DNA from: Aquilaria yunnanensis | Lineage: Eukaryota; Streptophyta; Magnoliopsida; Malvales; Thymelaeaceae | Length of the DNA: 64,000 nt | Direction: 5' to 3' | Assembly: GCA_039654915.1 (NCBI GenBank) | Contig: CM077598.1 | Location: forward strand, 77,342,041 to 77,406,040 | Part shown: piece by piece, positions 1 through 11,729 of the stretch | How the letters are laid out: each line of letters starts with the position of its first letter | How positions within the stretch are numbered: position 1 is the stretch's first letter | Program-made: the position numbers and the translations under genes | Notes under the pieces: model-generated | The model's input: the letters and a program-made list of their open reading frames with translations, nothing else | What the model was told of the DNA's origin: nothing | The model's database searches: none

Positions 1-474
1 CACTTCGAATTTTTAGACAAGAAATGGTGGAAGCCAGAAATTTGTCTAAGTACAGAATTTTCCTATATGAGAATGTTTGCCGAACAGAGCTGAAGCATAG
101 AACTCCCGAAAGTCTCCAGTTCCTTCCGAAGTTGGTTATGCGCCCCAAAAGAAGGCAAGTCTACCAAACACGGCTGGTAAGGGATAGGCTAAACTTTGCC
201 TAAAGGGACTTCACAAACTGCGAAAGACCTCCCGAAGAATGGCCGACGAAATGAGCAAAGAAAGTACCAAAGTCCCTCGACCAAAAATGATCAGGAGAAG
301 CGGGAAACAAAAATTCCTCAAAAAGACTTAGCCAAAGTAATTCATTGAAAAAGGTCTTGGTACAAGGAGAAGATTACAAAAAGGAAAGTACAAAGAAGAA
401 GAAGAAGGAAAAGGTCCTAGAATATTTAAGGGACCTCGGCAATATGGGAAGCTTCGGCTCCTGAGCTCTTCACC

Positions 475-2929
475 ATAGACTTCGGTGTAGGAGGAAGCGG
501 CGGCAAGTTGACAAACTCGACTCTTGACCACATCCACCGAGGCCCCCCGAGAATATCCAGGGTAGCCAGAAAGGAAGGATTGAGGTCCGGATACTTTTTC
601 AGAAATTGATAACGAGGAAGGCAGAAACCGTCCTAAAAAGCAACCTTGGACGACTTTATCTCTTTCAACGTCCAACTTGTCCGCCTCATGATGAAGATCC
701 GAAACCTCCTTTTGAAGGTCGGAAATCTCCTTCTCTAGCTCCTTAATTTTCTTCTTCTTCTCCGAACTCTCCTTCAGTGAGCCGACTTTGGCCTGGAGTT
801 CGGCATTTTCAGCCATTACCCTCGCCAAGGGGGCAGACTCCCCTTCCTTTTCCTTTTGAAGGGTCTCATTGGCCGAAGTCAGGCTGATTAATTTGTTGCC
901 AAGGTCGAACATCTTCTCGGACAAATCCTTCAAGAGCCCCTCTTGGCCCTTCAAGAACTCCTCCCGAAGACCGGCAATCTTCTCCTTGCATATTTGGTTC
1001 AACTTGGTGTTCGTCAACACCGAGTTGGCACAGAAAACTTTGGCCTTCTCCAGTTTGTCTTCAGCCCAAGCTCGGGCGAAAGACTGCTTTGCTGCCCAAG
1101 CTTGGAGGTACCTGCTATACCCCAAAAGCTGCAAAAAAAAAGAGCGAAGGTACTTAGCAAAATTTGCACAAGGAAAGCCAAAAACACTTAGGCAAAAAGT
1201 GGGAAGGAAAAGTGAAGAGCCTGAAGAGTTACCTGAGCAGCATGCTGGGAAACTTTTGTAGCAAGGGCATCCTCGGAGGCACACTCCTCGGTGACTGCCT
1301 TGAAGGATGCCTGAGTAAGCACGCCCTTCACCATTTGGAGAGCCATTTCCCGGCAGTCTTCGGAGAACAGATTCATGTCCTTCGTAAAAGACCAAAATGC
1401 CTCCCTCGGGACTTTGTCCTTCGGGACATGAGAATCCCGAAGATCCCTCCTTCGGGCGTGCTTAATCTTCCAAGCAAGGGGTACCGGATCCTCTGCAAAA
1501 GAAACACACATCTTATCAGGTAAAATTTCCTTGGTTATAAAAAATATATATATATAAGTTGATTGTAGGAAAAAGGAGACAAACCTGGCGCGACCACGGC
1601 ACAATCGTCATCAGAGTCACCAACCTCCTCCATGTTGGCAGGAATATGTTTGCCCTTGGCCCTTCGGCGCTTTTCTAAATCTTCAGCAGGAAGATCCACC
1701 GAAGAGCCCACAAGATCTGCCGACATGGCGGGACTCAGAGGAGCAGGAAGGGCAATCACCCCAGCAGGAACTTCGGCGGCAGTTTCAGGCTCCGCGATAG
1801 TTGCAACCTTGGTGGAAGTTACAATGACATCACCAGCCTTAGTGGAAGTAGCAATAACATCGCCGACTTCCGAAACGTCCTCCGTAGGGGGAAGAGGGGT
1901 GTCCTTCTTGGCCTTCTTGGCCGAAGACGATCCGCTCCCAGACGCCTTGTGCCTCTTCTTTTGTTCTCCCTTCTCGGCCTGGCCGAGGAAGAGAGACCAG
2001 TAGTAGGCAGCAGACTCGTCGCCCATCTCTGAAAAAGAGGGAAGAAATCAGTGTAAGTCCATAGGCACTTATGTTGAAAAAACTTTAAAAGAAACTTACT
2101 TTCAAAAAAGGTTTCAAAAGAAAGCTCGCTCCGAAGGAGCTTCACCAGCCAAGAGTTGTTTCCCTCGGTAGCAGGAGCTGGCATGCCGAGATCCGTCTTA
2201 TGCTCCATAACCACCCCCAGCTCCCGAAGGACATCCTCGGTCATGAGTTTCCACATGATCGGGAAAGGGTAGAGAGAGCGTGAAGGGACCTTGGCATCCC
2301 AGTAGGCGACAGCATGGATTCATCTGTCAAAGTCCCCAAACCTCACCGCCAACTTGGGAGTTAGCAGCTTCCTGGGATCCATGACATCCGCCTTCAGCTT
2401 TCCCCGAGCCCACTTAGTCGGGATGTGCGACCAGGCCTCCGCCACCTTCGGGAAGAAGTACTTCCTTTGCCACCCTCGCGAGCTATCCTTGGTAGCGAAG
2501 GTGAAAATAAATTTCTTGCTCCCAGATCCCCGAGGCAGCATGAAATAAAAGCCACCCTTCGGAACCGGATAGAGCTTATAAAACTGCATGAACAGGATGA
2601 AATGGGGTTCTAACCGAAGATCCCGCACATGCAGAGAAAGGCGTTGAAATAGCAAAATGAGCTGGGAGGAAGCTGATTCATGGTTATGCCATGAACTGGT
2701 AAAAGTCACAAATCATCTTCGTAGGAGGAAACCGAAGTCTGGCCTTCAGTTGGGCTCGAAAAACGGTAACCTCGTCATCTCGATTCATAAAGCTAAACTA
2801 GCCAAGGTGAGGTAACCTTGTGATGGCATAAGAAGGAAGGAAAAATTTGGTCTTCCATTTCTCTAATTTTTCAGGAGTGGCGCAGCAAGGGTGAGACAAA
2901 AGAGGTTTCCAGCTCTCGGGAATAGGCAT
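475..2929 (-). pseudogene. Decayed antisense gene of Tat element F (PF04195-like protein)
   Basis: Minus-strand gene of the same kind as the intact copies in elements A and C. The ATG is at 2929. Exon 1 contains the recognisable block with FYKLYPVPKGGFYFMLPRGS (near 2530-2590) and ends at a GTAAGT donor near 2098. Exon 2 starts just after a CTTTTTCAG acceptor near 2027 with MGDESAAYY. Exon 3 and exon 4 follow after acceptors TTTTGCAG (near 1494) and TTTTTGCAG (near 1132). Exon 4 encodes a Lys/Glu-rich coiled coil (about 660-1120). Damage: frame breaks in the first 200 nt and near 2700, an in-frame TGA near 2320 where the others have an Arg codon, and a frame slip near 640. All three intron positions match the other copies. 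Function unknown; the family is carried by Tat elements. Confidence 0.75.
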
Positions 2930-3205
2930 GGTTGACCGAGAAATGACTTCAAAAAAAGGGAAAAAATGATTTCAAAAAGATGACTTCAGAAAGCAAAAAG
3001 AAAAAGAAAACACCGAAGGAACTCTAGAAGCCAGAATCCACCGAAAGTCTTGCCGAAGTCGGGGTTTAAGGACCCCGTCGTGAAAGGTTGCCGGAAATTG
3101 CTCCGCCGCTAGGACCGCCGCACAAAATGGAGAAAAAGCAAGAGTGAAGCAAGAGCAAAGTGAGAGCAAAAGACACTCAAATCAAGAGTATGACAGGAGG
3201 AAGGC

Positions 3206-3330
3206 TTATATAGATCGAGGAAAGGCAGCCAAAAAGGCGTCATAAATGCTGGGCAAAGGCGAAGTGTCGCCATGATAATCCCTTGCGCACGAAAAGGTGT
3301 GCCCATCCCAACTGATGCTTGCCACGTGTC
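3206..3330 (-). promoter_or_regulatory. Putative promoter of the antisense gene in F
   Basis: On the minus strand a TATATAAG box lies at 3206-3212, about 277 bp upstream of the antisense ATG at 2929. A G-box/ABRE-like CCACGTGTC (plus-strand reading) is at 3322-3330, about 110 bp further upstream. The same two elements occur at matching places in A, B and C, which is the main support. Confidence 0.5.
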
Positions 3331-3730
3331 ACCCGTCACGAGAAACTAGGACACATTTTCTGGCACCTAGAAAACCCGGGCATATGGCTCGACACTGACA
3401 CACCTAGTTTCAAGACGTGATGATTCACTAGCCTATTGCGGGAAAAGTGAACAAGTTGGGAATCTCGAGATCACCAAAGGGCAGACAGATGACACCTATC
3501 CACATAAGGTTCATCACCTAGGTGGCGAAGTGCCTCCTCAGCCGACGTCACACTCTGGGTGTAAATCAGGTCCAGGGTTCAAGGCTTCGCGCCGCCCTAT
3601 TCCACCAAAAATGGACATACTGCAACGCGGGCCTCTGGGAGTCCACAAGGTTGTTCTGTCAAAGATTGCCAGTTGAGCGATAAACAGTCGCCGAAAAAGC
3701 TACTTGCCAAAGTCTTCACTTCGACTTTCC

Positions 3731-3738
3731 AAGGGGGG
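3731..3738 (+). promoter_or_regulatory. Polypurine tract of element F
   Basis: AAGGGGGG followed by CATG and the LTR start TGATAGCC at 3743. The same arrangement precedes the 3' LTRs of A, B and C. It should prime plus-strand DNA synthesis. Confidence 0.75.
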
Positions 3739-3742
3739 CATG

Positions 3743-5562
3743 TGATAGCCAATGTGCTATCACCCTAGTCGACCATCGACAACGGAAAAGGATTCCGGAC
3801 TGAAGGAAGTCATACACTTGAGGCACTCGACCTCGGTAGCCCGCCAATTCCAATTTCGGAAGCCAGCATAGCGCGTCCTTCGGGACGATGGCCAAACCAC
3901 CCTCCGGGAAAAGGACCGACCACCCCCTGCGGGAAAAAGCCCCCTGAAGACGAATAGACCGAAGTTCTAATCGGACCCCCCGAAGTGAGACATCAACCAA
4001 AGGAACCTCGGTTGTACGGCAAGAGCCATTAAGGAGTCTCTGACACACCGCTTACACAAGTCATCAATACGCGACCTCCAGGCACGCTCTGGCACGACGT
4101 CACTAACAAACGTCCTGTCACATAGGGCTACACCTGATAGCCAAAGGCTATTGCCTCCTCGGTAGTAACTCCCTGCCAGAATACTGGCCGAGGAGTCTGA
4201 CGTCACCCAAGAGAGGATCTTTTCACTGACCTCGGAAGGTGCAAAGTCAAACACTATGAGCTCGAGACTTTGGTTAGCTCGTCAGGAATTCCGAGGACAA
4301 CACCGTCTCCATCGAGGGGCCAAACTGACCATCTTCGGGTAAGAGAGCCATCTCAATGAAGCAAGGGAGAATCTCCCCGAAGGCAGAGGCCCCGAAGAGG
4401 ATCTTCCTCGAACAAGAAACACCTGAACAAGGGAATCCCCGAACTATGGGTGTGAGTCCCGAAGAAGGTGCTCATCAAGGGAACTCCCAGAACTATGGGA
4501 TAGATCCCAAAGGAGGTGCTCGCAGCGAAGGGCGACCTCGCCCAGGGGACCTCGGGAGTACGGTATGAGCATTTAAGGAGCCTCTGACACGCCGCCCACA
4601 AGCACTACACGTCACATCAGAACGGCGAACTGACACGCCGTAGCCGCCACAGTCCTGACACAACCTGTCCAGGTCCAGGGCTAAAAGAGGCTGCAAACGG
4701 CTGCCCGTCCCCTAGGTCCAAAAGTACAGATCAAATCCGACCGAACACGTGTCATGATCTTAACGGACCAGCTACTCCTATAAATACTAGGAAATGGGAC
4801 TGGGCAAAGGATGGGCATTTTCCTCCCTCTGAGAAAACACAAAATAGGCAAGACACTTGATCCCTTAGTGTTCTTCCTCCACTTTCACTCAGAAAACTGA
4901 CTTGGGCGTCGGAGGATCCTCCCCGAAAAACCAAACCGAGGACCTCCTAACCTCTTCTTTGAGCTTTTCAGGCACACTCAGCTGGGAAACCAGAGCTCCA
5001 GGCGCTCGCCTCCTCAGGAAGTCTCTCCACCTGTCAACATGACAGCAAGCGAAGATGCTTTGGGGCATCAACACCTACTTCGGCTCGCAACCCGAAGAGC
5101 CTATAGATGACTAGGGGCCTCCATGCTTAGAAGTATGAACACCATCTAAACCAAACACATGTCGAACACGTGTCGTCATCTGAAGGGGTCATCCTCTTCC
5201 TTTTATACAAGGGAAGTCATCACAGGGAGGAAGGGCTTCCGGGAGGGGGTTCTCCGACCGGATGGCCAAAAAGGGACAAGAGGACCCTCTCCTCTCTCCG
5301 CCTGAATACTCTCCCTTCAGCCTTCAGAAAGACACGCCAGGCAAGAGTCCCTTGTGCTTATTACTGAGTATCTCTCATTCTCACAGCATTGACTTGGGCG
5401 TCGGAGGTTCCACCCCGGAAATCCACCCCGGGGGCCTCCTAACCCCTGTTTTCCGAGTGTTTCAGCCAGGTCTCCCTGAAGGATCTCCGCTCCGGCTTCT
5501 CTCCCGTGCTGGGAGCCTTTCCCGTCTTCACCAGCCACGGTATCAGAAGCTGCCGGCAATCA
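3743..5562 (+). repeat. 3' LTR of element F, split by a solo LTR
   Basis: LTR sequence runs 3743-4134 and resumes at 5076 to 5562 (about 880 bp once the insertion is removed). It starts TGATAGCC and ends CA. It contains an ACACGTGTC box near 5168-5176, a TATA-like box in the 5210s, the GACTTGGGCGTCGGAGG motif near 5390-5407 and the G/C hairpin at 5403-5439. It belongs to a subfamily different from A/B and C. Confidence 0.75.
4135..5070 (+). repeat. Solo LTR of the C-type Tat subfamily
   Basis: A 936-bp LTR starting TGATAGCC and ending GGGGCATCA, flanked by a perfect 5-bp duplication ACACC (4130-4134 and 5071-5075). It is close to the 5' LTR of element C. It carries ACACGTGTC (near 4744-4752), TATAAATA (near 4779-4786), the hairpin at about 4911-4948 and the gag start codon near the end (ATGACAGC). 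No internal region remains, so it arose by LTR-LTR recombination. It lies inside the 3' LTR of F. Confidence 0.92.
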
Positions 5563-6854
5563 CTTTAGGTAACCCTCTCAGGGTACCTCCGTTTCCATCC
5601 AGTACTCCCTGCTGCCCACACCGTTGCACAACAGTGAAGATGCTGGCTCCACCTAACCGGACCCGCATCACCTATCTAGGGACAGACTTCACTGGTGGGA
5701 AGTTCTAGGCCCTTTCAACATTGTTCCTCCAGTGCAATGTCCCCTACACGGTATGTTCTAAGTTGAGCACTTATCGTGAGAACCTTCATTTCTAGAGCTC
5801 TCGTGAGGTGTCTTACGGATTTTGTCCTGACAAGTATCTGGAGAAGATGCCCTTCCCCTTAAATATGGTTGTGACCACCTTTGGTCGAGTTGTTACATTA
5901 TTTTATCTGTGATAAAGTGTTGAAAATCATGTAGAAAGCCCATAATAACCGTTAGGGGACGTTGGTCCTCATGCAGAGATGTCTCCACTGCAAACTATTC
6001 AGTCGTTACTTGAGTTTCTGGCACAGACTAGGACCTCGGGAGTCCCTTGTCCTTTGAATGCCGGGTCTCAACAACAGCGAATTGAGAATGGGTTCCCACA
6101 AGTGGTGCCAAATAATGCCCGGTGGCATCATCGTCGTATGACATGATGGCCTGAAGAAGAGACTTCCGTTGAGAACATATTTGCAATACTTTGAAGAATG
6201 TGGGTTAGGAGCTCCCCAGATGGTGTTTCCAGCAGAGGAGCCTCTGACTCCCAAGTCAGTATACGGGGGAGAAGTTATTAAGAGTAGAGAGTGGCAAAAG
6301 TGAGTCCCATTGTTCTTATCAAGGAGGCTCCTAAAGTATTTATAGGAGGATGGAGGGAGGAGGCCATTTTGCACAACTTACCCAGATCATGACATGTGTC
6401 CGGCCAAATCTGGTCCATGCTTTCAAAGGTAGGCATCGCCAACTGGTCGTAGGTAGTTCCAGCCAGAGGGTAGGGGCGTGTGTGAGGCTTCTATGTTAGA
6501 GGTTCCCTAACTGTATTTGTCATTTCTCTGTAAGAAACCTTTGGAGGTGCAAGATCCTTTCGGGGAGAAATCTTCTTTGAGGGTTGTTAGAGAAGGCCCT
6601 TTGGGTAGGCAGACCTTCCTCAGGAGGTTTTTTCCTGTATCGAGGGTGGAGAACCCATGCTTCCAAGGTTGGTAGTGTCCCCTCAAGGATAAAAGAGACC
6701 CCATTTTCCCGAAGTTGGTCACATATATTTTTTAGGGTGGATGCCGAGAGTCCTTGATTGGTGTAATGAATTCCCCAAGGGTGGTGTTACAAATTCTCCA
6801 AGGGTGATGTTTAGCAAGCCAATTGGGAGTTCTTTGTGGGTGATAGCACTATCA
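5563..6854 (-). mobile_element. Fragment G: Tat LTR and decayed gag start, minus strand
   Basis: Read on the minus strand, an LTR begins TGATAGTGC at 6854 and ends about 6113. It is followed by a primer-binding-site-like TTTGGCACCACTTGTGGG and a gag N-terminus, starting from an ATG near 6153, that includes HYLAPLVGT and AVVETRHSKDKGLP. Further gag similarity (LTVIMGFLHDFQ, then QLDQRW), broken by stop codons, continues to about 5800; 5563-5800 is barely recognisable. The LTR ends TA instead of CA and the PBS differs from those of A to D, so this is an old copy. It is cut at 5562 by element F. Confidence 0.65.
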
Positions 6855-7227
6855 CCTACCAAACTTGTAATGTCGATAAACATCAATCCAAGCAAGGCAA
6901 ACAGACAAGTCCACCATGATCAACACAACCCACCAACTAATGCCATTCATCAAACTAGATGGATTTAACAAGCAAACAAGCTATGAAGGGCATCCAATAT
7001 GCTTGAATTATAAATCCCTTACCTTGATTTCATGTTATAGGTGCAGATTAAGCAATCCTTCTGCAAAAGCAAGCTTTCACAAAGTTTAATCAAGTTCCAG
7101 GCTAAACCAATATAAATGACACCAAATTACTAACTCCTAACCAAAACCAACCTTCAAATCATCAAATAAACAACTGATAAGTGAGCAATCAAAGTTACCT
7201 CTTGCCTAAAATAGGGGACCAGCTAGA

Positions 7228-8630
7228 TGTTAATGTTGTGCCCAAAAGCCAATCATGAGATGATTGTATTTTTGCACATTGAGTCATAATATTTTATTAA
7301 GGCATTGATCCAGCAATTATATTTGTTGTTTTATTTCTTCATAATGTAATAAACATAATTGTATTCCTAAAATAATGATATTCTCAAATGTCGCTGGTCT
7401 AGTAATATTGTAGAGCGGGTTACAATACATAACGACTAGCATATGTGGAGACTAATATGAGATTTGTAGTCTACATATGGATACATGTTGGAGAACTTGT
7501 TATTGGACTGACCCACCATGAGAACGCTACGTCGATCATTTTATGACTGTCATAAGTGATTGTCATAGTTGTCATGGTATATGTAGTCCTTCAAGCTAGG
7601 ATCATCAAGGTTCCCCACATGTGAGTCACATACTTTGATACTTCCCTTTGTTTCTCATCATTGACTAAACTTGAAGGAGGTCATTGGGTATGTCACATAT
7701 CATGCGGAGGGTTTTGTATGATCAACATCGGATTTGTCCCTCCTATGTAACGGGAGTATATCTTTAGACCCCTTGATAGAGTGAGCCCTAGAAAAGCATG
7801 GCCATGCTTGGATGAGTTGATATACAATATCAATGTCATCATCTTAAGTTAGTCTACTCGGTAATCAAGAAACCAAATATTGGGCTCTACGAGTGTGACA
7901 CGTTCCATGTCTCGTGCTTAGTCTTGATATCATGGACAAAGGGACAATGGCATATATGGGTAATGGTCATAAAGGTTTAGTCGAATCACCGATAATTTTG
8001 GCACTTGGGTAGCAATGATGTGTTGCTAGACACCGCTCATTGCTTATGATCATGAATATGATTTACAATCATTATGAATGTGGTAAGAGCCTATTAGGTC
8101 GCACACATAGACCTACTTGGATTATTGGAATGCATGGGCTAATTATTTGGTTACAGTTTCATAATAATTTCATATAAATAATAGGCCCAAATGTTGAGCC
8201 ATTATTAAGCCTGAATTTAAAGCCTAATTGGATTAGGGCTTTGAAACCTGTTAGGCCTAGAAGTTGAGTCTCACTATAAATACAACTTCTAGTGAGAAAT
8301 TTACAGTGTTGCCCTAGCTTCCCAAAAAGGATAGCCGCACTATTCTCTTGCTATTCCTTGGAGGATGCAAGCTAGCACTACAAGTGCAAGAGAAACGCAT
8401 CTGCCGGGACATGGTGGAAGCGTGGTGATCCCGAGAAGCTCATGTGGATACCATAGAGAGTTGAACATGTCAATTGTCCAGGTGTTGTGATTTGACTCCA
8501 TTGTTGGGTGAAAGATCTCAACCAAAATTAGGTATGAAAATTTTTGAACACCCAGTTTACCCGTTTCACTTGGATCCTGGAGGGTTTTGGTTAAATTTTG
8601 CTGCGCTTGTTTGGATCCTGAAACCCTACA
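7228..8630 (+). repeat. Solo LTR of family X
   Basis: A 1403-bp LTR starting TGTTAATGTTGTGCCC and ending CCCTACA, flanked by a perfect 5-bp duplication CTAGA (7223-7227 and 8631-8635). A TATAAATA box is near 8275-8282. Related copies lie at 12962 (reverse), 52302, 54360 (reverse) and 55879. None has an internal region in this window, so superfamily (Copia or Gypsy) cannot be decided. It carries no ORF of note. Confidence 0.88.
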
Positions 8631-8713
8631 CTAGAAGACAAGGAAAAAAACTTCAAATTCTTAAACCAAGCTTAGAACAAGTTGCCCAAAGCTTGTATAC
8701 CCCTTGGGCCTTC

Positions 8714-9687
8714 TGATAGCCAAAGGCTATTGCCTCCTCGGTAGTAACTCCCTGCTAGAATATTGGCCGAGGAGTCTGACTTCACCTAAGAGAGGATCTT
8801 TTTACTGACCTCGGAAGGTGCGAAGTCAAACACTATGAGCTCGAGACTTCGGTTAGCTCGTCAGGAATTCCGAGGATAACACCGTCTCCATCGAGGGGCC
8901 AAACTGACCGTCTTCGGGTAAGAAAGCCATCTCTCTGAAGCAAGGAAGAATCTCCCCGAAGGTAGAAGCCCCGAAGAGGATCTTCCCCGAACAAGAAACA
9001 CCTGAACAAGGGAATCACCGGACTATGGGTATAAGTCCCGAAGAAGGTGTTCATCAAGGGAACTCGCAGAACTATGGGATAGATCCCGAAGGAGGTGCTC
9101 GCACCAAAAGACGGATAGAATCCGAAGAGGGTGCACGCACCGAAGGGCGACCTCGCCCAGGGGACCTCGGGAGTACGATATGAGCATTTAAGGAGCCTCT
9201 GACATGTCACCCACAAGCCCTACACGTCACATCAGAACGGCGAACTGACACGCCACAGCCGCCCCAGTCCTGACACAACCTGTCCGGGTCCAGGGCCAAA
9301 GGAGGCTGCAAATGGCTGCCTGTCCCCTAGGTCCAAAAGTACAGATCAAATCCGACCGAACACGTGTCTTGATCTGAACGGACCAGCTACTCCTATAAAT
9401 ACTAGGAAATGGGACTGGGCAAAGGATGGGGCATTTTTCCTTCCTCTGAGAAAACACAAAACAGGTAAGACACTTGATCCCTTAGTGTTCTTCCTCCACT
9501 TTCACTCAGAAAACTGACTTGGGCGTCGGAGGGTCCTCCCCGAAAAAGCAAACCGGGGACCTCCTAACCTCTTCTTTGAGCTTTTTGGGCACACTCAGCT
9601 GGGAAACCAGAGCTCCAGGCACTCGCCTCCTCAGGAAGTCTCTCCACCTGTCAACATGACAGCAAACGAAGATGCTTTGGGGCATCA
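8714..9687 (+). repeat. Solo LTR of the C-type Tat subfamily
   Basis: A 974-bp LTR, TGATAGCC to GGGGCATCA, with a perfect 5-bp duplication CCTTC (8709-8713 and 9688-9692). It is nearly the length of the 5' LTR of element C (973 bp) and very similar to it. It contains ACACGTGTC near 9360-9368, TATAAATA near 9395-9402, the G/C hairpin near 9526-9562 and the gag ATG near its end (ATGACAGC). It sits in the T-type sequence at 6855-10177. Confidence 0.93.
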
Positions 9688-10258
9688 CCTTCAAATTCCA
9701 CCAAAAACTATTGATTTTAGGAACGAAATCACAAAGAAATGGTGAGGGCAAGGTTGAACTCTAGAATGCAAGGAAAAAGGTCAACAATGGCAGCACCTAT
9801 GCTTTACCAAGTTTAAACTAATCTTCCTCCCTTTCAGCCCTCAAACTTTCTTTAGTTTTACAAACGGGCCATTTCCCTAAATAGTAACTGAAGTCAAATC
9901 TTAGTCGAACCTTGTATACTTAGGTTAATTTTTTGGTCTAAAGCAAGGGTTAGGTTTTAAATCTCATTTTTTACTCTTTAAACTTAACTGGACACTTTGG
10001 GATGTAAAATTACCATTTTTCCCTTGAACCTCTTTTAATGTGATAAACTCTTTGGAAATTAGTGAACCTTGCCTAACATACTTAATCTTGCTCAGCTAAC
10101 TTGAATTAGGTATTTAAAAAGGAATTTAATTTACCTTATCTGCCTCAATCAATCTTCCTACTATGAGGGCTATAACACTTGAAAGTAAGATCTAGTTTAA
10201 AGTCTATGTGCTAGCATTGTTTGTATTAACCAATGTTTGTCGATTGTCATCTGGCTTT

Positions 10259-11220
10259 GGCTGTAGTTTGCTATGGATGACACTAGGTCAAAATCTATGA
10301 AGAGAGCTAGGGACCATGGTGAGGGTTCTAGTGATCCGATTGTAGGAAGGTTGGATGAAATATCCAATGAGCTTTAAGGGTATGATTTAGACTTTTGTGC
10401 AAGTGGCATAAGTCCTGACCATCATTTGTAGAGAGCTATTCCATGACTAAGAAAGAGGATGAGTCATCTTAGAGGGGGAAGACCAAGGGGATGAGCCACC
10501 CTCAGGTCAAGAAAGGCATGCCAACCATTGGTAAGTGTCTAGGGCCCAAGAGAAGGAAGTGCATGCTTATGAGCATGAGGATGATATGGACGCTCGAAGG
10601 TGGGGAGATACAACACACCAAATGAAGCTACTTGATAAATTCAAGATGGTTGACACACCAAACTTTGGTGGGTTAGGTGACCCTGATAAAGTGGAGAATT
10701 GTTTGATTAGGATGAAGTGAGTCTTTAGTTGTGGGGGTTGTCAATTAGAGTAGAGGATCGCCTTAGTAACTTTTCTTTTTAGTGAAAGGGCTAGCTTGTG
10801 GTGGGATGACATCCTAAATGCTGAAGGAAAGGAATGAGAACTAACTCAAGCATAAGAAAATGTGCTTAAGTGGTTGGACTTTGAGATGAAATTCTAAGAA
10901 GAGTATATTAACAACGAAGCTCAAGACTAAAGAAGATTCAATTCAAAAACCTCACTTAAGATAAGATATCTATAAGAAAGTACGAGCAGTGCTACAAGTT
11001 ACTGATCTAGTATGCTTCGTACATGGATGAAAATGTTGAGCTCAAGACCACCAAATAGTTCCAAGGCCTTAAGCCTATGCTTTACAGGTATACGGTGATG
11101 GTAGACTATAGGAACTATGGCCAAGTGGTCCAAGAAGTATTGGCTCTAGAGTTGGAATTTGAGGAGTCAAGGCCTCAAAGTAAGAGGTCGAGGTTAGGCC
11201 ATCCAACCAAGGTGGTGTCC
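10259..11220 (+). pseudogene. Decayed chromovirus-like gag
   Basis: The plus strand starts ATGGATGACACTAGG at 10259. Translation, with many stops, gives blocks typical of a chromoviral retrotransposon gag: LLDKFKMVDTPNFGGLGDPD (near 10630-10690), then a match to the WW-containing core (SLWWDDIL near 10790-10815) and a later block LKPMLYRYTVMVDYRNYGQ near 11070. At least six in-frame stops are present. A zinc-knuckle-like remnant (CFKRGYFG) may follow near 11260. This is a different lineage from the Tat elements; the Tekay/Del branch is likely but not proven. No pol is recognisable after it. Confidence 0.5.
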
Positions 11221-11729
11221 TAGGGGACCTTCGTCATCTGAGCTCTGTGATGGCATCTTTAAGCGTGGCTACTTCGGTTAGTTGTTGTCCCTAAAAGACA
11301 CTAAAAAAAGGGTGAAAGGAATTCCTAGAGTATTTTCAACGTGGGGAATCCTCTAACGCCCAAGTAAGAAAGTAATAAAATTAGCCCCTGCTTAGTATGC
11401 CTGGGATAGTTTCTTAAATACTGGCTCCTAGGGCTGAAACCCTTAGATCTACCTTACATATGTTCAGCTGGATCAGGAGGTAATGGTCTACATAATCCTA
11501 ACTGCCTCAGCAGCCAGCTACTTTGACACAGGCCTTGGTGAGCACTTTGCACACCCCTAGGAGCAACTTTCTAATGGTATTTGTCCTTATTCAGGGCATC
11601 AGTGCCAAGGCAGGTAGTGAGCTATACCGCCAAAAGGATTTAGACCAAAGTGTAAGAATTCGGGCTGAACTACCAAGCCCTAGACAGACCTTAGGCAAAC
11701 TTGTGCATGAGCAACGTGTTTAGGCCTGC

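Larger units (their letters stand above)
1..5562 (+). mobile_element. Tat-lineage LTR retrotransposon F, 3' portion
   Basis: This is the 3' end of a Tat-type Ty3/gypsy element whose gag-pol lies to the left of the window. It holds, in order, a spacer without genes (1-474), a decayed antisense gene (475-2929 on the minus strand), the leader and promoter of that gene (2930-3330), a spacer, a polypurine tract (3731-3738) and a 3' LTR that starts TGATAGCC at 3743 and ends CA at 5562. The LTR is interrupted by a solo LTR at 4135-5070. Downstream of 5562 the sequence is the gag of fragment G in reverse, so F appears to have inserted into G. The left flank is outside, so no target-site duplication can be read. 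Confidence 0.8.
6855..10177 (-). repeat. T-type (Tekay/Del-like) LTR in reverse, in three pieces
   Basis: Pieces 6855-7227, 8636-8713 and 9693-10177 form one AT-rich sequence once two solo LTRs are removed. Reverse-complemented, it resembles the left part of the T solo LTR at 24950: it would start TGTTATAGCCC at 10177, contains a stretch like the 'caaaatggtaattttgcacc' of that copy (near 10010), and has the GGTAAGGGATT region seen also at 52260. Read forward it could instead be the 5' LTR of the plus-strand gag at 10259, so orientation and class are not settled. No coding region is visible in it. Confidence 0.45.

Noticed and set aside
1543..1556. Short TA-rich simple repeat (also near 37878)
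   Set aside because: Ordinary microsatellite-like runs without further structure.
5262..5708. Possible host gene (148-codon frame)
   Set aside because: It overlaps the end of the F LTR and the decayed gag of G; no similarity to a known protein could be seen.
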